Assembly: GCF_004664715.2 (NCBI RefSeq) | Contig: NC_051072.1 | Span: forward strand, 44,065,642 to 44,129,641 | DNA: 64,000 bases | DNA from: Peromyscus leucopus | Lineage: Eukaryota > Chordata > Mammalia > Rodentia > Cricetidae | Direction: 5' to 3' | Shown: one piece after another, positions 11,632 through 24,201 of the stretch | Position numbering within the stretch: position 1 is the stretch's first letter | Layout of the letters: every line of letters begins with the position of its first letter | Program-made: the position numbers and the translations under genes | Notes under the pieces: generated by a model | Told to the model about the DNA's origin: nothing | Databases searched by the model: none | The model's input: the letters and a program-made list of their open reading frames with translations, nothing else

Positions 11632-11835
11632 TGCTGTTTACTGACCCAAATATAGAACTCTCAACTCCTTTTCCAGCACCATGTCTACCCGTGTGCCTCC
11701 ATGCTTCCCATCATAATGACAATGGACTAAACCTCTGAACCTGTAAGCCAGACCCAATGAAATGTTTTCCTTTATAAGAGTTGCTGTGGTCATGGTCTCT
11801 CTTCACAGAAATAGACACTCTAACTAAGAGAGGGA
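11421..11835 (-). mobile_element. Rodent LTR-like repeat, MaLR-type (antisense)
   Basis: Same family as 575-1002, in reverse. Plus strand shows TGGTTTGAATG, GGAGGTGTGGCCTTGTGG, CCAGCACCATGTCTAC, GACTAAACCTCTGAAC and a CACTCTAACTAAGA end. A TC tract (11568-11628) has expanded inside it. Confidence 0.7.
11568..11628 (+). repeat. (TC)n microsatellite
   Basis: About 30 TC units, almost pure, within the LTR-like repeat at 11421. Confidence 0.97.
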
Positions 11836-12900
11836 GCTTGTTCATGTCTTTGTTGAAAACAATCCAGTCTAAGAAATGTCTCTCACTGAACAGAGCCTGC
11901 CTGTCTTGACCCTAGAAATCCTATTGTGAAGGGTACCCTATCATTAAGACATTTCACAATGGCTGCTCCCTGGCCAGGCCTGAGGGTAAAAGAGGCCAGA
12001 GAAGAACCAGATTCACTAACAACAGTGAGGCTGCCTACTCTCTAAATAATACTGTTTAAATGGCAACATGTAACTCTCAGAAGTCACATAACAACAGTGG
12101 GTGCAATTATTGTAATGAGTGATAACCTTCATTAGCAGCCAAGGGAAAACCTCTCAAGGGGTTACAGAGGTAGCCAATAGAACAGGGGGCAGTTAGGGAG
12201 CCCTTGAGAAGCAGAACCTAAAGGATATATACAGGGAGAGAAAAATATTTCTTTTTAGGAACGTCAGCCCATGCTCCTAAATCTGAAATCTATAGCAGGC
12301 TGAAGAGTTCAAATTTGAGTATGTAGCCAGGCTGCTGGCAGAAATCTTTCTTGTTTTGGAGAGGGCAGTCTTGGCTCTTTTTAGGCCTTCTGTTTGATAA
12401 GGCCTACTCACGTTATGGAGGGGAAAATGTCTTTATTATGATCCACTGATATTGATGTTCAACTCATCCTACGATACCTTCATAGAAACAACCATGTTTA
12501 GTAAAATGTCAAAGCACTGTGGCCCACTCAGCTGACATATAAAATCATTCATCACAATGGAGCAAAATAGATGGATATCAAACAAGACTTAAATCCTATT
12601 GTACTATCAGAACCGACAGTGTATGATTGGAAGCCTAAAGGAAGTTACTCCTGCAAGAAATTATGACCTCATTCAGTTTTTAACCCTGAGCCGGTTTTCA
12701 GGCCTGGGATCTTTAAAATGAAGGCAAGGAGAAGGACTCTGCAATAACCTCAGTAAATGTGCATGGTGATGATTCCAATGTAGACATTGAATTGGGTGGT
12801 TTTATAATAGTGAAAGGGGAATGCCCCAAATTTGAGAACTGTAAGACTCAAGGTCTGAGTCCTCAAATACCTCTGTGGTACTCATCACTGTAAGAATATA
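11836..12900. other. Anonymous sequence
   Basis: No gene or repeat recognised; the right part may be a very old extension of the L1 that follows. Confidence 0.45.
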
Positions 12901-12903
12901 TAG

Positions 12904-13812
12904 GTGTCAGACGTAACCCAATCCCAGTCCTGGAAGCTTCATTTGGTGACAAGAGATGGCCAGATGGGACTCTTTATCCCCTATTATTTGGCAACTTCAT
13001 TTAGGTCACCTTCACATATGTATATATTTCAGGAAGTTTCTACTGTATTAGGGGATGGAGGACATCAAGGGAAAAAAAGGCCCTCTAAATCAACATAAGC
13101 GAAGCTCATATGAACTCACAGAGGCTGAAGCAGCATGCCCAGGGCCTGCATGGGTCTGCACCAGGTCCTCGATGTTTATGTTATGGCTTTCAGTTTAGTG
13201 TTTTTATATGATTCCTGAGTGTTCAAACAAGTGGGTTCTCTGATTCTTGTGCCTGCTCTTGGGCTCTTTTCCTTCTGTTGATTCATCTTATCCAATTTGG
13301 ATGTGATCATTTTTGTTTTATCTTATTATATTTTATTTTGTAATATTAAAGAAAGAATGAATGAATAAAAACCTTGCCACGAAGGTAAAAGTTAACAACT
13401 GAACAATCATTTATACCTGCTGGGAGAGGGAAAATCAGTTTTCTCCAATGGGGTGACACTGGGTATATCTATGACACTCCAGGGCAGGCCTCATGTTCAG
13501 GAGCAGTTGACCAACATATAGTGGACTCCACAGTGTTTTTGTGTGGTTTTGTTTGGTTAAAGTTCGGTGGTTTGTTTTTCTTTTTGTTTTGTTTTGTGTG
13601 TGTGGGGGGTAGTGTTTTGTTTTCTCGGTTTGGGGGAGTTTTGTTGTATTGGGTTTGTATTTGTTTTTTTTTGAGAAAAAAAACTTAAAGTTGGGTGGGT
13701 TGGGAGAGAGAGAGGATCTGGAAAGACTTGGGGGAGGGGAAGAATATGATCAAAATATATTTAATTTAAAAAATAGTTGTAAATAATGAAAATGTTAAAA
13801 AAATATACAGGT
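12904..13812 (+). mobile_element. L1 3' UTR, sense
   Basis: Rodent L1 3' UTR landmarks in order: CCAGATGGGACTC, CCCCTATTATTTGG, the G/T-rich block at 13540-13670, AAGTTGGGTGGGTTGG, GGGGAAGAATATGATCAAAA and an A/T-rich end. There is no ORF2 coding sequence, so the copy is 5'-truncated. Confidence 0.78.
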
Positions 13813-13847
13813 ATTGGGGCATTTATGCTGCTATAGCACACATGTGT

Positions 13848-13856
<9 letters not shown>

Positions 13857-13915
<59 letters not shown>
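13857..13915 (+). repeat. (TG)n microsatellite
   Basis: About 29 uninterrupted TG units after a short TATATA run, just beyond the L1 3' end. Confidence 0.97.
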
Positions 13916-13918
<3 letters not shown>

Positions 13919-15179
13919 GGAGACTTACAAACCATTAAAAATATGTTTTTACAGTTCTGGAGGCTGAAAAGTCAAGATTAAGATTAAAGTACTAATAGAT
14001 TTAATGTCTGGTGAGGCCCCACATAGGTATTGTTTTCTTGGTAAGTTCTCTTATATTTTTGGTTGTGAGCCTAGCCTTTAACGGCTGAGCCATCTCTCCA
14101 GCCTGGTAAGTTCTCATATGACAGGGGGACAAACAAGTTTTCTCATGCTTCTTTGGTCACTAATTTCATCAAGGGGGCTTTGACCCATGATCTATCACCT
14201 CTCAAAGGCCCTATATCTAAATGCTACCATTTTGAGATTTAGGTTTCAACAAACGAGCTATGGAGGCGCACAAAGATTCAGGCCATAGAAATAGAGGAAG
14301 TCATAAATGGAGTGTGGGCCAAGGTCCAGGAAATGGGTCTACAGGCTCCATACTCATTTCCTCTGTCCCCGAATGTGTAATTTTAGGAAGGATATACTTG
14401 GTGGTTGGTACAACCTCATATTAGCATGTGGGATAAGGGTTATCATTATAAGGAAGGCAAAAAGAAATTCCTGAAATTGCCCCCTAAATAGTGAGTCAAA
14501 GTCAATCTCGAATCCCAAGAGGATGAGAGAAATGTGTTAGCCTCAAGGTTATAACTACACTTGCTTCTCCGGTCTGGCTTCCTCAAAAGCCAGAGGAACG
14601 CTAGAAGACACAGTCAGTTAGTTCACATTCAACCAAGCCGTAGTTCCAACTTGCAGTTGGGGTGGCAGATGTGGCAAACTTGCTTGAGGAGATTAACGTG
14701 GTTTCAGTTTATGATGCTTCACTGATGACCCGGCAAATGCAGTATTTCGTACCTCTATAACAAAAGAGTGTCAGAAGAGTCTTCACTCTCAGAAAATCAA
14801 TGAAAGAATCATGGGATTTCTGGGAGGCTATGTTAAAATCTCTATTTTTTTTTTCTTATCACAACATAGCCTAAAGAGATCTAGACACCCTTCCCAGCAT
14901 CATGTTGGTCTACTGCATCACTAATTTCAGGACAATTATGCATAAACCAAAACTGGCCGTATGTCTACCCTCTAGTGTATGGAAGATAAGCCCTCTCGTG
15001 ATTTAGGAGACTACAACACTGGGAGCTTTTAGGGATCAAGTGGTGAGGGGACGGTCACCAATTCAAGGAATGGTTGCACCTTGCACCATGAAGAGGGATG
15101 CAAACTGCCTGGTAGATGTTTTCCACAATGGAGTCAGTATGTCCCACACCTGAGAATAGTGTTCAAGCTGTGGACTTGC
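13916..15179. other. Mostly anonymous, with a B2 fragment
   Basis: No gene seen. At 14077-14105 the plus strand reads GGCTGAGCCATCTCTCCAGCC, the antisense head of a B2 SINE, with nothing else of the element left. Confidence 0.5.
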
Positions 15180-15408
15180 TTGTTTTATTTTGGTTTAGTC
15201 AGGGTTTCATGCATCAGGCTGGTCTTGAACTTGCTGTGTACCCTAGGAGGACCTTGCGATTTAATCCTCCCACCTCTACCTCCTGAGTTCTGAGATGAAC
15301 AGATACACATCAGCACGCCTGGCTTGATGTGGGACTGGGAGTTTAACTCGGGCCTTCATGCACACTAACCGAGCTCTGAACCAACTGAGCCATGTCCCCC
15401 AGCTCAAG
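15180..15408 (-). mobile_element. B4/RSINE1 SINE (antisense)
   Basis: Antisense B1-like half (GTCAGGGTTTCATGC, GGCTGGTCTTGAACTTGC) joined to an ID/tRNA-like half ending CCAACTGAGCCATGTCCCC. This order is typical of the B4 group. Confidence 0.8.
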
Positions 15409-16264
15409 TCTACGTGTTTTGTGTGAGTGAAAGATGACTTACTTAGTGTGGGGTCTAAGCAAAAAAAGGTGGGGAGGTGCAAGTTATACTGCGACTCGGG
15501 TCATATAACCATAGCATAACACCCCATGAGAGCAGTGGTGGGAAATGACGTTTAAGACAAGATCTACACAGACGAGCAAATGCAGGGCCCTAGGATTATG
15601 TATTAAGGCTGTCTTAGCCACAGTGGGAGCATTTAACCTCTGTTGAAAATCTTCTAAGACATCTCTGATCCTTGAGTGTCTGAGCATGGAATAGCAGCTG
15701 TCCAGAACTCCTCATCGTATGTCAAGTTATTTCAGCCAGAACTGCTCATCATAAATTGGATTGCTCAGTTTAGTGAGTCAGGAGGACCTTGTAGGAGTCT
15801 ACCCAGGATGGCGTGACACCAGGACAAGAAGACACAAGCAAGCTGGATTGACAGGTGGCTCTGACCAGGAAGTATGTCACTCACCACTGTTACATCGGCT
15901 CCCCTCTTCCCTGCTTTATCTCACTCTGGGTTTACGCGGAACAGCACTTACAATTAGTTCCTGAAGGAGAGACAAAAACAAGCTCAGTCCACAGATAAGT
16001 CAGCTTTATGTGAGAGAAAGGGGATGCAACTATACTACAGCCTGCCTCAGAGTGCTCCTGAGAGCTGGCACGGAAGAAAAAGCCTTCCCATAGGCAAGGC
16101 TTTGAGTGCTGTGCGTGGCCACCTGCTCTGTGTGGTTGGAGAAGTGAGCGCAGATAAAAAGTCACCTGGCTCGTGGGAAATAGTGAATGCCATGGCTGCG
16201 ATGTCAAGAGCTAGAAGAAGGAAGATTAAAATGTAGGGGACAAGGAGTCCTGGGACAGGAGCTG
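15409..16264. other. Anonymous sequence
   Basis: No gene or repeat recognised. Confidence 0.5.
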
Positions 16265-16648
16265 TGAATGATGGTTAATATTATTGCCAACCTGAGATGC
16301 TCTAGAACTACTAACGAGAAAGATCTCTGGACGTATCTGTAAGGGATGATCTAGTTTAGTGTAATTGAAGTACAAAGACTCACCCCCATGGTGGGCATCA
16401 CTGTTCCCTGGGATTGTGTCCTGGACTGCATAAAAAGGAGAAAACCAGCTGAGCACCAGCCTTCTTTGCTCCCTTCTCCCTGCCTGTGAATGTAATACAG
16501 CCAGCCGGACTCCTGCACCGGCCGCTGTGCCCTCTCTGCTGTGATGGAAGGTATCCCTGCAAACTCTAAGCCGGAACAAACGTTTTCTCCCTGAAGTTGC
16601 TTCTGTGAGGTATTTCTGTCATACTGACAAGAAGATGAACTAAGGCAT
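16265..16648. mobile_element. Dispersed rodent repeat (family not named)
   Basis: Starts ATGGTTAATATTATTGCCAA and ends near TGAACTAAGGCA. It shares layout with 26737-27135: a TAAT-rich start, a middle with GGGATTGTGTCCTGG, and a 3' part of CTTCTGTGAGGTATTTCTGTC type. Probably an old LTR or DNA element. Confidence 0.45.
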
Positions 16649-17805
16649 GTAAAACTGAGTACAAAGTGTGAAGATATTTATGGAACACATTCATGTTCAC
16701 CAGAAGACATCCACAAAGAAGAGGCGCTGAAAACAAACGGCACCCAACATGTGTCGTCATTTATACTGACAATGAGCCAACTGACCTCAGTAGCAGAGAT
16801 TAGGATCATGAATTGGCCTCACAATGGACAACGACTTATGGTCACTGTGCTGCTGACTATTCAACATGCCAGTAACAAAGATCAACATTCAGTCTTTGAC
16901 ACGCTCCCATGCCTCGGGAAGACCAGCGATTCACCATACCAATTCCCTTCCACTATGGAAGGATTGACGGGTCATTCTGAAAGGGACAAACGCTTGGTTA
17001 GGCTTTAGCTTTGTATTTCATGTCTGCAGGGCCCTTCTCAGCCAGACTGCTTAAGACCTAGGGAACTACTGACTCTGATGACATGGAACCTGCAGCATTG
17101 CAGTGAAGCAGGGGCCCACGTCATGGCAGACGGGCTGCAGCGACGCACCTGCAAGTCGCTCAGCTTTCCCAGAGTTCCACTCTGTCTCAGCACTGCATCC
17201 CATGATGCAGTGTTGCCTTTGACTAAAGTCCTTCATATTCATCTGTGGTCCGCTGAAGAACTACAAGGCCTTGCAATTAAATGGTGGAGACCAGGATTGC
17301 CCAGTGGCTCTTTGTTTTGAAAACCAAGAATTGAATATCCCAGGTGTCCCATGGCCCCCACATTCAGTGATCCAAACAACATAATTACCATCCTGGAACC
17401 AGCTCTCGTGTTGAAATCCAAAACACTTTTTGTGTACGGTATCAAACCTTGTAAGCTCCACCTGTATTTATTTTTAAGGTACAACTTACAAGTACCTAGT
17501 TAAATTTCCCTTTGATGCGTCTACAGTCTTGTTTGTATTTTGAATCTGACACCTTTGTATTTCGTCTTGTGGTATTGTTAAAGGTACATATGGGCTTTGT
17601 CCTAAACGCCTGAAGTGACGGTGTCTTTCAGATGCTAATGAGCTGCAGGTGGTCACAGCTCCTGGGCACTTTTAGGATGGAGCTGGTCACCAAGAAGGGA
17701 TAAATAAAGTTGGGACTTTCACCTCAACCACTTGACCATTAGGGGAGGGCACAGAACATGAAGGTTAAATTAGTCACCAACAGTGATTAGTCATACATAT
17801 GTATG
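16649..17805. other. Anonymous sequence
   Basis: No gene or repeat recognised. Short open frames show no family resemblance. Confidence 0.5.
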
Positions 17806-18081
17806 ACATTTAATCCCAGTACCAACCATAGAGACCTGGAGGTCTGTATAGACAGGCAGTGATGAGGACGTCATGTGGCTGGGCTTAGAGCCCATGAGAA
17901 GGCAGAACAGGAAGTCAATAAAAGCTCAGTTTAAGACAGGAAGAAGCTCTCTGTGTGGAAGCTACTGCGTGGTGGTAAGCTAAGGCTAGCCATAGCTATT
18001 CCTTCTGATCTCTCTGGCTATTACCTCTATATTTGGTTCTGTGTTTCTTATTTAATAAGACTGTTTAGAAATTCGTCTACA
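17806..18081 (+). mobile_element. Solo LTR family B, 5'-truncated
   Basis: Third copy of the LTR at 7998 and 38601. It begins inside the B1-like segment (TTTAATCCCAGTACCAACC), continues with the shared body, and ends AATAAGACTGTTTAGAAATT and CGTCTACA. The first part of the LTR is missing. Confidence 0.7.
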
Positions 18082-18309
18082 CCTGAGTTCTGTGACCTGT
18101 TCCAGCAAATTAATCAAGCCTGAAGAGGAAGCCATGGGAACTCCAACTTAGGGAAGTACAGGGAAAAGATAGAGGGAGGAAATCTTGAGAACCGACGTGA
18201 CAGTGTCTCCAGGTACTGTCAAGACACCCAGCTGGTGTCCACTCTTGGAACATTCTTTGCCTGCTGATGTCAGGAAACTTCCGGCTTGATGTCAGACACT
18301 CCTTATAAG

Positions 18310-18545
18310 CTAGACTGGGTGACGTTGACCTGTAACCTAGTTTTTCGGAGGCTGAGACAAGAAAATGGCAAGTTCAAGGCCTCTTTGGGCTATAGAGTAA
18401 GCTCAAGGTCAGCATGGGAGACTCAGTAAGGTCCTGTCTTAAAATGAGAAAAAGCAAGAAGAAGGCTAGAGAGGTAACTCAGTGACTGAATGCTCACCTG
18501 ACATGTGGAAGGCCCTAGGTTTAATACTCAGTACTGGGAGGGGGT
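18310..18545 (+). mobile_element. B4/RSINE1 SINE
   Basis: B1-like half (GGAGGCTGAGACAAGAAAAT, AGTTCAAGGCC) followed by an ID-like half (GAATGCTCACCTGACATG, GGCCCTAGGTTTAATACTC). Diverged. Confidence 0.72.
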
Positions 18546-18935
18546 TTGGGTTTGGATCTTAAATATCCCCCAAAGGCTATGTATTAAAGGATGGGTTGCT
18601 AGTCTGAGGAGCTACTGGGAAGTGAAGGAACCTTAAGAGGTGTAACCTAATATGAAGAGTTAGGACACTGGGGAGGTACATGCTTTTGTAAAGGATGTTG
18701 GTACTCCAGGCTCTTCCATGCTGTCTGCTGTCTTTGTCTCCTGGTCACTATGAATGAGCAACTTTGGTCCACCAGACCTAATGCCAAGTCACACTGTCCC
18801 ATCAAAGGCCCGAAGAAATAGGGCCAGATAGCCATGGAATCCCGGTATTGTTGCGCCAAAATGAAACTTTCCTCTTTGTACGCTGATTCGCATTAAGTAG
18901 TTCGTCACAGAATCCAAAAGCTGACTAATACAGGA
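18546..18935 (-). mobile_element. Old LTR-like repeat (MaLR-like)
   Basis: Starts GGGTTTGGGTTTGGATC, with CCCCCAAAGGCTATGT, GGAACCTTAAGAGGTG and an end of CTGACTAATACAG. The layout parallels the family at 11421 and 54538 but is more diverged. Confidence 0.5.
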
Positions 18936-19727
18936 GGTACAGTAGGAGAGACTAGGATCATTTCCTTGGAGCTGTTATAGTTAATTTCGTGTCACTCAAA
19001 TATGACAAAAAGTGTCCTGTAGATGTTTACAAAAACAATGGATAGTAATATTGACTAGGATGTAAACAATGCCTGCCTACGTTTGTACCATGTGCTGGGG
19101 AGCTTTCTACAGAGAAGACTCTGCTCCAAGGAGGTATTCAGTTCCAGGTACCATGCCTTAAAGATATCACCCCACTAGAACGGGCTTAGTAGATACGATT
19201 AAAACATAAAGCACATGAGGACCATACCAGGTGAGGCGAGCTTGAAGGAATTCGGACCAGGACCTAGAAAGTAGAGGGCTAAGCAGAAATGTGGCGGGTG
19301 TCCTTAGATACTTAAAGTCCTCTGCATTAAGAGAATCGCTTGTGCCATGGTCCAAATGATGGAATTAAGACCAAACAACACTCAGTGGTACCGCTTGCTA
19401 AGGTTGAGGGAATTCTAGGTATGGCCCCACAGCATACTGTGTTTTAAGCTGAAGTGAGAGGCATGAAGGAAGAAAAGTGTCTGAGATTTTCTACCTCTTC
19501 ATGTGACAGGTGTCCTCCCAGACACACGGAGGAAAGGAAAACTAGCCACACAAGCCACACAGAATGGGAGCCAGCAGCTCACCACTAGCTCATGCTCCCT
19601 TTGTGTCTAACACATCTGCACGACCGTTCAATTTCCATCAAACCTGTGCATGAACACAGAGCTTTCTTGAGGTCTTTGGGTACTCAGTTTTGAAGTCCCC
19701 TCTGTCTTATAACACTGGTTAAATGGA
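18936..19727. other. Anonymous sequence
   Basis: No gene or repeat recognised. Confidence 0.5.
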
Positions 19728-19946
19728 GGCTGGAGAGATGGCTCAGCAGTTAAGAGCACTGGCTGCTCTTCCAGAGGACCCAGGTTTGATTCTCAGCACG
19801 CACATGGCAACTCATGACCCTCTGTAACTCTAGTCCTAGGGGATCCTAGGCCCCCGTCCTGTCTTCCATGGATACCAGGCACACACATACCGCACAGACA
19901 CACATGAAGGCAAAACACCCATACATATAAGTAAATAAACAAAAAC
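19728..19946 (+). mobile_element. B2 SINE
   Basis: Well-kept B2: GGCTGGAGAGATGGCTCAG, TTAAGAGCACTGGCTGC, TCTTCCAGAGGACCCAGG, then the body and an AAATAAACAAAAAC tail. Pol III A and B boxes are recognisable. Confidence 0.95.
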
Positions 19947-19960
19947 GGATGAAATGGATT

Positions 19961-20127
19961 TCTTTCTTTCTTTTTTCTTTTTTGTGGTTTCTTCGAGACA
20001 GGGTTTCTCTGTGTAGTTTTGGTGCCTGTTCTGGATCTCACTCTGTAGACCAGGCTGGCCTTGAATTCACAGAGATCTGCCTGCCTCTGTCTCCGGAATG
20101 CTGAGATTAAAGGTGTGCGCCACCACC
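19961..20127 (-). mobile_element. B1 SINE (antisense)
   Basis: Near-consensus antisense B1 with a T-rich start, GAGACAGGGTTTCTCTGTG, GTGCCTGTTCTGGATCTC and TAGACCAGGCTGGCC. The GTGCCTG..CTGGATCTC variant is one I associate with cricetid genomes. Confidence 0.95.
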
Positions 20128-20227
20128 GATTTCTTATGCTTTTCTCTTGTTAAATGTCTTTTGTTATGGGGCTGTCAGCCATGAATCTCATAAAGATGAG
20201 GAAAATATTTTTTCTTCTCCTAAAAAT

Positions 20228-20326
20228 TCTAAAAAAACAAAACAAAAAACAAACAAACAAACAAAAAAAAAAAAACCCCAACCAACCAACCAACCAAACA
20301 CACAAAAAAACCCAGAAAAAACACAA
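20228..20326 (+). repeat. A-rich low-complexity tract
   Basis: AAAC, poly(A) and CCAA units run together. It may be the tail of an unrecognised retroelement. Confidence 0.85.
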
Positions 20327-20329
20327 CCT

Positions 20330-21200
20330 GCTACAGAATGCCCGATAGACATCGGCATCACTTCAGGCCACTAGGAAAGTATAAGAAAGACCAGCAGATT
20401 GAGTTTCATGTTTTCTGTGGACTCTTCCAGCTCTAACCCTGTGTCCTTTGTGTGGAAATCTGTTTCAGATCTCTCATTTCTGACTTAGGCATGAGCGGCG
20501 ATGATGAACCATCCTGGTATCTCACTTCAGTAAAGAACACAAGAAGGAGTTAATTTGCAAGTTCATGGCGAGAGGCGTTTTCGCTTGACTGCAGTGAACC
20601 CAGGAGGGTCTGGAGTCCTTTCTGCTGCTTGAATTCCCATGGGCACGGAGGTCCCCACCACCCTCCCTGTCTGTGAGGCTCCGCTCACTTCGCTTTCCTG
20701 GCACCAGGAAAATTCTGCAAGAATAGTGAATTTGTTGTTAAATCCGCTCTTCCGGCAAAAGCTGCCATTGCTGCCGGGGGAACATCTTTACATCACAAAA
20801 GCATCAGTCTCCTTTTGAAATGAATGAATGAAGGAACCAAAATGCCAATGCTTTCATTTCCTGGACTCTTAAAAGCCATGCTTACAGTAATAAAAGACAA
20901 ACCAGTGTAGCTAAGTATAGCTGACCGAGGGCGGAGTTACCTAGTGAAGCTCACATGTAAAAGCACCCTTGGCTGAAAGACAGGCCTGTCTGGATACGAA
21001 ATGGGCATTTCAGAGCCATGTAATTTATGTAAACCATACTCTGTAAGGTATTTTATCTTGGTCATGTGCATAATCTGAAAAGAAAAGACGAAAACCGTCA
21101 AGATCCTCCCTGAAGATCATCACTTCCTGCTGGAGCTTTCTGGGTGATTTATCAAGATATCGGACACGAGGCCACTCCTTTAAGTAGTGGAGACTTGAAA
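20330..21200. other. Anonymous sequence
   Basis: No gene or repeat recognised. Confidence 0.5.
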
Positions 21201-21229
21201 CTCTATAATTCTGACCACTAGCTGAGCAC

Positions 21230-21545
21230 CCAGTCTGGGCCGGGATTGATTTCTAAGCCCTGGGCCACTGCTTACAGGAACAGTGGACCCAGGGCTGTCT
21301 CTGCGCAGCCGCAGTGGGCTGCAGCCAGCCTGACTGGGAATGATTAGCCTTCTCCGGGCAGCTCTTCCCCCACCGAGTCGCTGGCAAGGCTTCCGCTTTG
21401 GAGACAGCTCGTGTGTGCTCCTGGCGCGGCGTCTGCTGTTGTCATAGATGTCTGGGGAACCTGGCGGGGCCCCTTCCAGCGGAGCTTCAGGACGATCGGG
21501 TGGTTTGGTGGGGGTGGGAGGGGTAGGGTGGGGTGGAGGCGTCTG
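21230..21545. promoter_or_regulatory. CpG-enriched segment with G-quadruplex motif
   Basis: About 14 CpGs in 300 bp, unlike its surroundings. At 21510-21533 the plus strand has four runs of three or more G with 1-2 base loops, a canonical G-quadruplex motif. A 127-codon minus-strand frame (21180-21563) is proline-rich from the same composition, and I do not support it as a gene. Confidence 0.35.
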
Positions 21546-22238
21546 TCCTGAGTGTAATTCCATGCAGGGGTGAGCAAAGGAGGATGAAGTGAAGAACTCG
21601 GTTGGAGAAATAAACTAGGAAAAAAAAAAAAAAAGTCCCAGCCACACAAGAGCCCTGGGATGCCCGGGGTCGGGTTTCTTTGGCCTGGAAGTCATGAACC
21701 TCAACAGGTTACAGAGGACCCTAGTAGGGCCGGCTTCATTGTAGTTGACCCGGGACCTCCTGGAGGTCTAAAAGCCAGCTGTAAAGCAAACCTTACATCA
21801 AAGGACTTATGTAGCTTGGGGGACAAGTCACCCCTAAAGTGCCGAATCCCAGGGGGAGCTGCTTTCCTGGAGGTTAGATCCTCAGCACTCCAAAGGCACA
21901 GGTAAAGAGGAATGGAAGATGGGCAAAGCCCAGACGGCACTCACGAAAGTCACTTGAGAGGTTCCCCCCTTTTCCTTTCCTTTTACTGAGGGGATGAACT
22001 CTGGGCTCCTGTTTGCCGAAATTGTGTTCTACCGCTGACATATGATCCGACCGTGGGCATCTCTACACCGCAGACCATTGTTTTAAGTTTTAAGACTGTT
22101 CTTAACACAACCTTATTTCTGGCTTCAGAGTTACTCCAACCACTGGTCCACTTGAAGTCAAGAGATTCTGTTCCGGACTCTATTTCATTCTGACGACCCT
22201 GTTCCACGCTATGAGAGGGTGTTAGCATTGCAGATCAC

Positions 22239-22241
<3 letters not shown>
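21546..22241. other. Anonymous sequence
   Basis: No gene or clear repeat; a short poly(A) run at 21619-21633. Confidence 0.5.

Positions 22242-22320
<79 letters not shown>
22242..22320 (+). repeat. (GA)n microsatellite
   Basis: About 40 uninterrupted GA units, a long pure purine tract. Confidence 0.98.
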
Positions 22321-22323
<3 letters not shown>

Positions 22324-23035
22324 TTACATAAATAAAACTGAAGAGAAGAAATAATTTGGGAGTAACCCGACCCACTCACAACCTGATAAGATCTGAGAAA
22401 CCTAAATCCCCAATGACACGGGGGACTTGCACACTGACCTATCCGTCCAAAATGGCCTCTGGCCTACTGAATAGGGGTTTGTCTTCTCCCCCTTTAAACA
22501 CAAAGACCCTAACTGTTAGCAGCTCATTTTTAAGTGGCACTGCAGCTCTCTCTTTTTTAACTGGTACAAAACAATCTCTTGCATCATGAAGGATGACTCA
22601 CCCCACGACCCAGACATCCCGTGGTATCTGATTTCTTCCCCAGACACTTAGATATGACCCTGGGTCAGAAGAGCCCTTTACCCTGGTCATATTTTTTTTT
22701 CTTCCTTGTTTAATTCAACATTGTTTTGTACTTATAAGGAATTGTTACAGTAATCATCTTTTTTGCCAAATTGGCCATAATATAATCCACCTACTACTGA
22801 ACAACTACAGGAGAAAAATTAAACAAACGTTTTGCTGTTGTCTCTTTTTCCCTGGGGGAGGAGCCAGAAGGCCACTTAGATTATGTATACAACATTGGTA
22901 ATTTTGCATTACTTGATTCTACAGAATGCCACGGCACTCCCCAGAGTCCAAAATAGCTGTTGCAAACAATGACAATTGCTGTCCAGACAGTTTCCAACAC
23001 AGCAGGTTACTGGCTGAAGCTATGATGGAAACCCT
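22321..23035. other. Anonymous sequence
   Basis: No gene or repeat recognised. Confidence 0.45.
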
Positions 23036-23083
23036 AAAAAAAAAACAAAACAAAACAAAAAAAAAAAAAAAAAAAAAAAAAAA
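23036..23083 (+). repeat. A-rich tract
   Basis: AAAC units then about 30 A. No retroelement body is recognised on its left. Confidence 0.9.
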
Positions 23084-24016
23084 ACCCATATAAATATTTT
23101 GAAATGCTCTGTAAATCAAATTGATGCCCCAGACATAGAGCGGCTTGTGTTGAAGCAGCTGAAGTCATTTGGAAGTTGAGAGGCTCTGTTGGGAGGGGGT
23201 TGGAAGAAGTTTGGAGTTTGCTAATATAAGGCCACAATTAAATGATTATTAAGTTTTTCTCTCCAGGAATACAGAATACAAATACCTTACTCTACATAAA
23301 CATCATGTGGCCAGTCTTCAATCCTCTACTGTGTCCATCTGTTTGATTATATCAGCCCTGGGTGAGTGCTGTTGGGCGGTGGTGGCTATGGCCTCTATTT
23401 ATATTGAGAGATCTGAAGCCCTGCCTGAGGCCAGCCAAGAGACTTTGATGCTGGCCACTAAGAATCAAAGAGCAAAAATGGATGCCAAAGGGGCCACAGC
23501 CCCAAGAAGTGGCAATGAAACCTTCAAGAAGTTTCTACTGTCCTGCGCCAGCCTATAGTGCCTCGGTTTCGAGATTAAGGTGCTTGCTGCTTGAGGTTTG
23601 TGTGGGCTGATTTCACCATGTCTCACATCTTTGGGGGGTGTGGTGGGGGCTCCATATCCCTAAGAGTTCTGCAGTTGATAGAGTACAACTGTAAGATGAT
23701 CTGGCAGAGGGGTCTGTCCTGTCCTGGGCTTCAGAGAAACTTCTTAGACACTGTGTGTTCATGCTGCCCTCTGCCCTGAGGCAGTAGTTAATTACAGTGA
23801 AACCAGCTTGTAGGGGATTCTCTGCTCACTGTCTTTTGTCTCACTGTGAACCTGCCTCATGATGAAGATGAATTGCTTGATGACGTTCTATCTCTTGCAG
23901 GTCCTAGGGAAGACTCTTTTCATTGTATGCCCAACATGGCGTCAACAAAAAAGGAAAATTCACAATTCATATTAGGTTGAGCATCCTTAATCTGAAAATA
24001 GAAAAAAAAATGCTCC
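23084..24016. other. Anonymous sequence
   Basis: No repeat recognised. An 83-codon frame at 23307-23558 ends with a lysine-rich part I cannot assign. Confidence 0.45.
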
Positions 24017-24201
24017 AAAATTGAAGATATGGTTTAATTGGTAAAGTGTTGGCTCATCATACATGAAGTCCTGGATGTGATCTCCAGTACAGGAGATGTG
24101 CCCACTCCTATAATCCCAGGAGTTCAAGATCATCCCCCACTACTTGGGGGTACTGGAGCCTATGTCTATAACAAACAAACAAACAAACAAACAAACAAAC
24201 C
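24017..24201 (+). mobile_element. B4-like SINE with (CAAA)n tail
   Basis: ID/tRNA-like half (AAAGTGTTGGCTCATCATAC, GATGTGATCTCCAGTAC) followed by a B1-like half (CCTATAATCCCAGGA) and a CAAA tail of about seven units. Strongly diverged. Confidence 0.6.

Noticed and set aside
21180..21563. 127-codon proline-rich minus-strand frame
   Set aside because: Explained by GC- and C-rich composition; no domain and no supporting signals.
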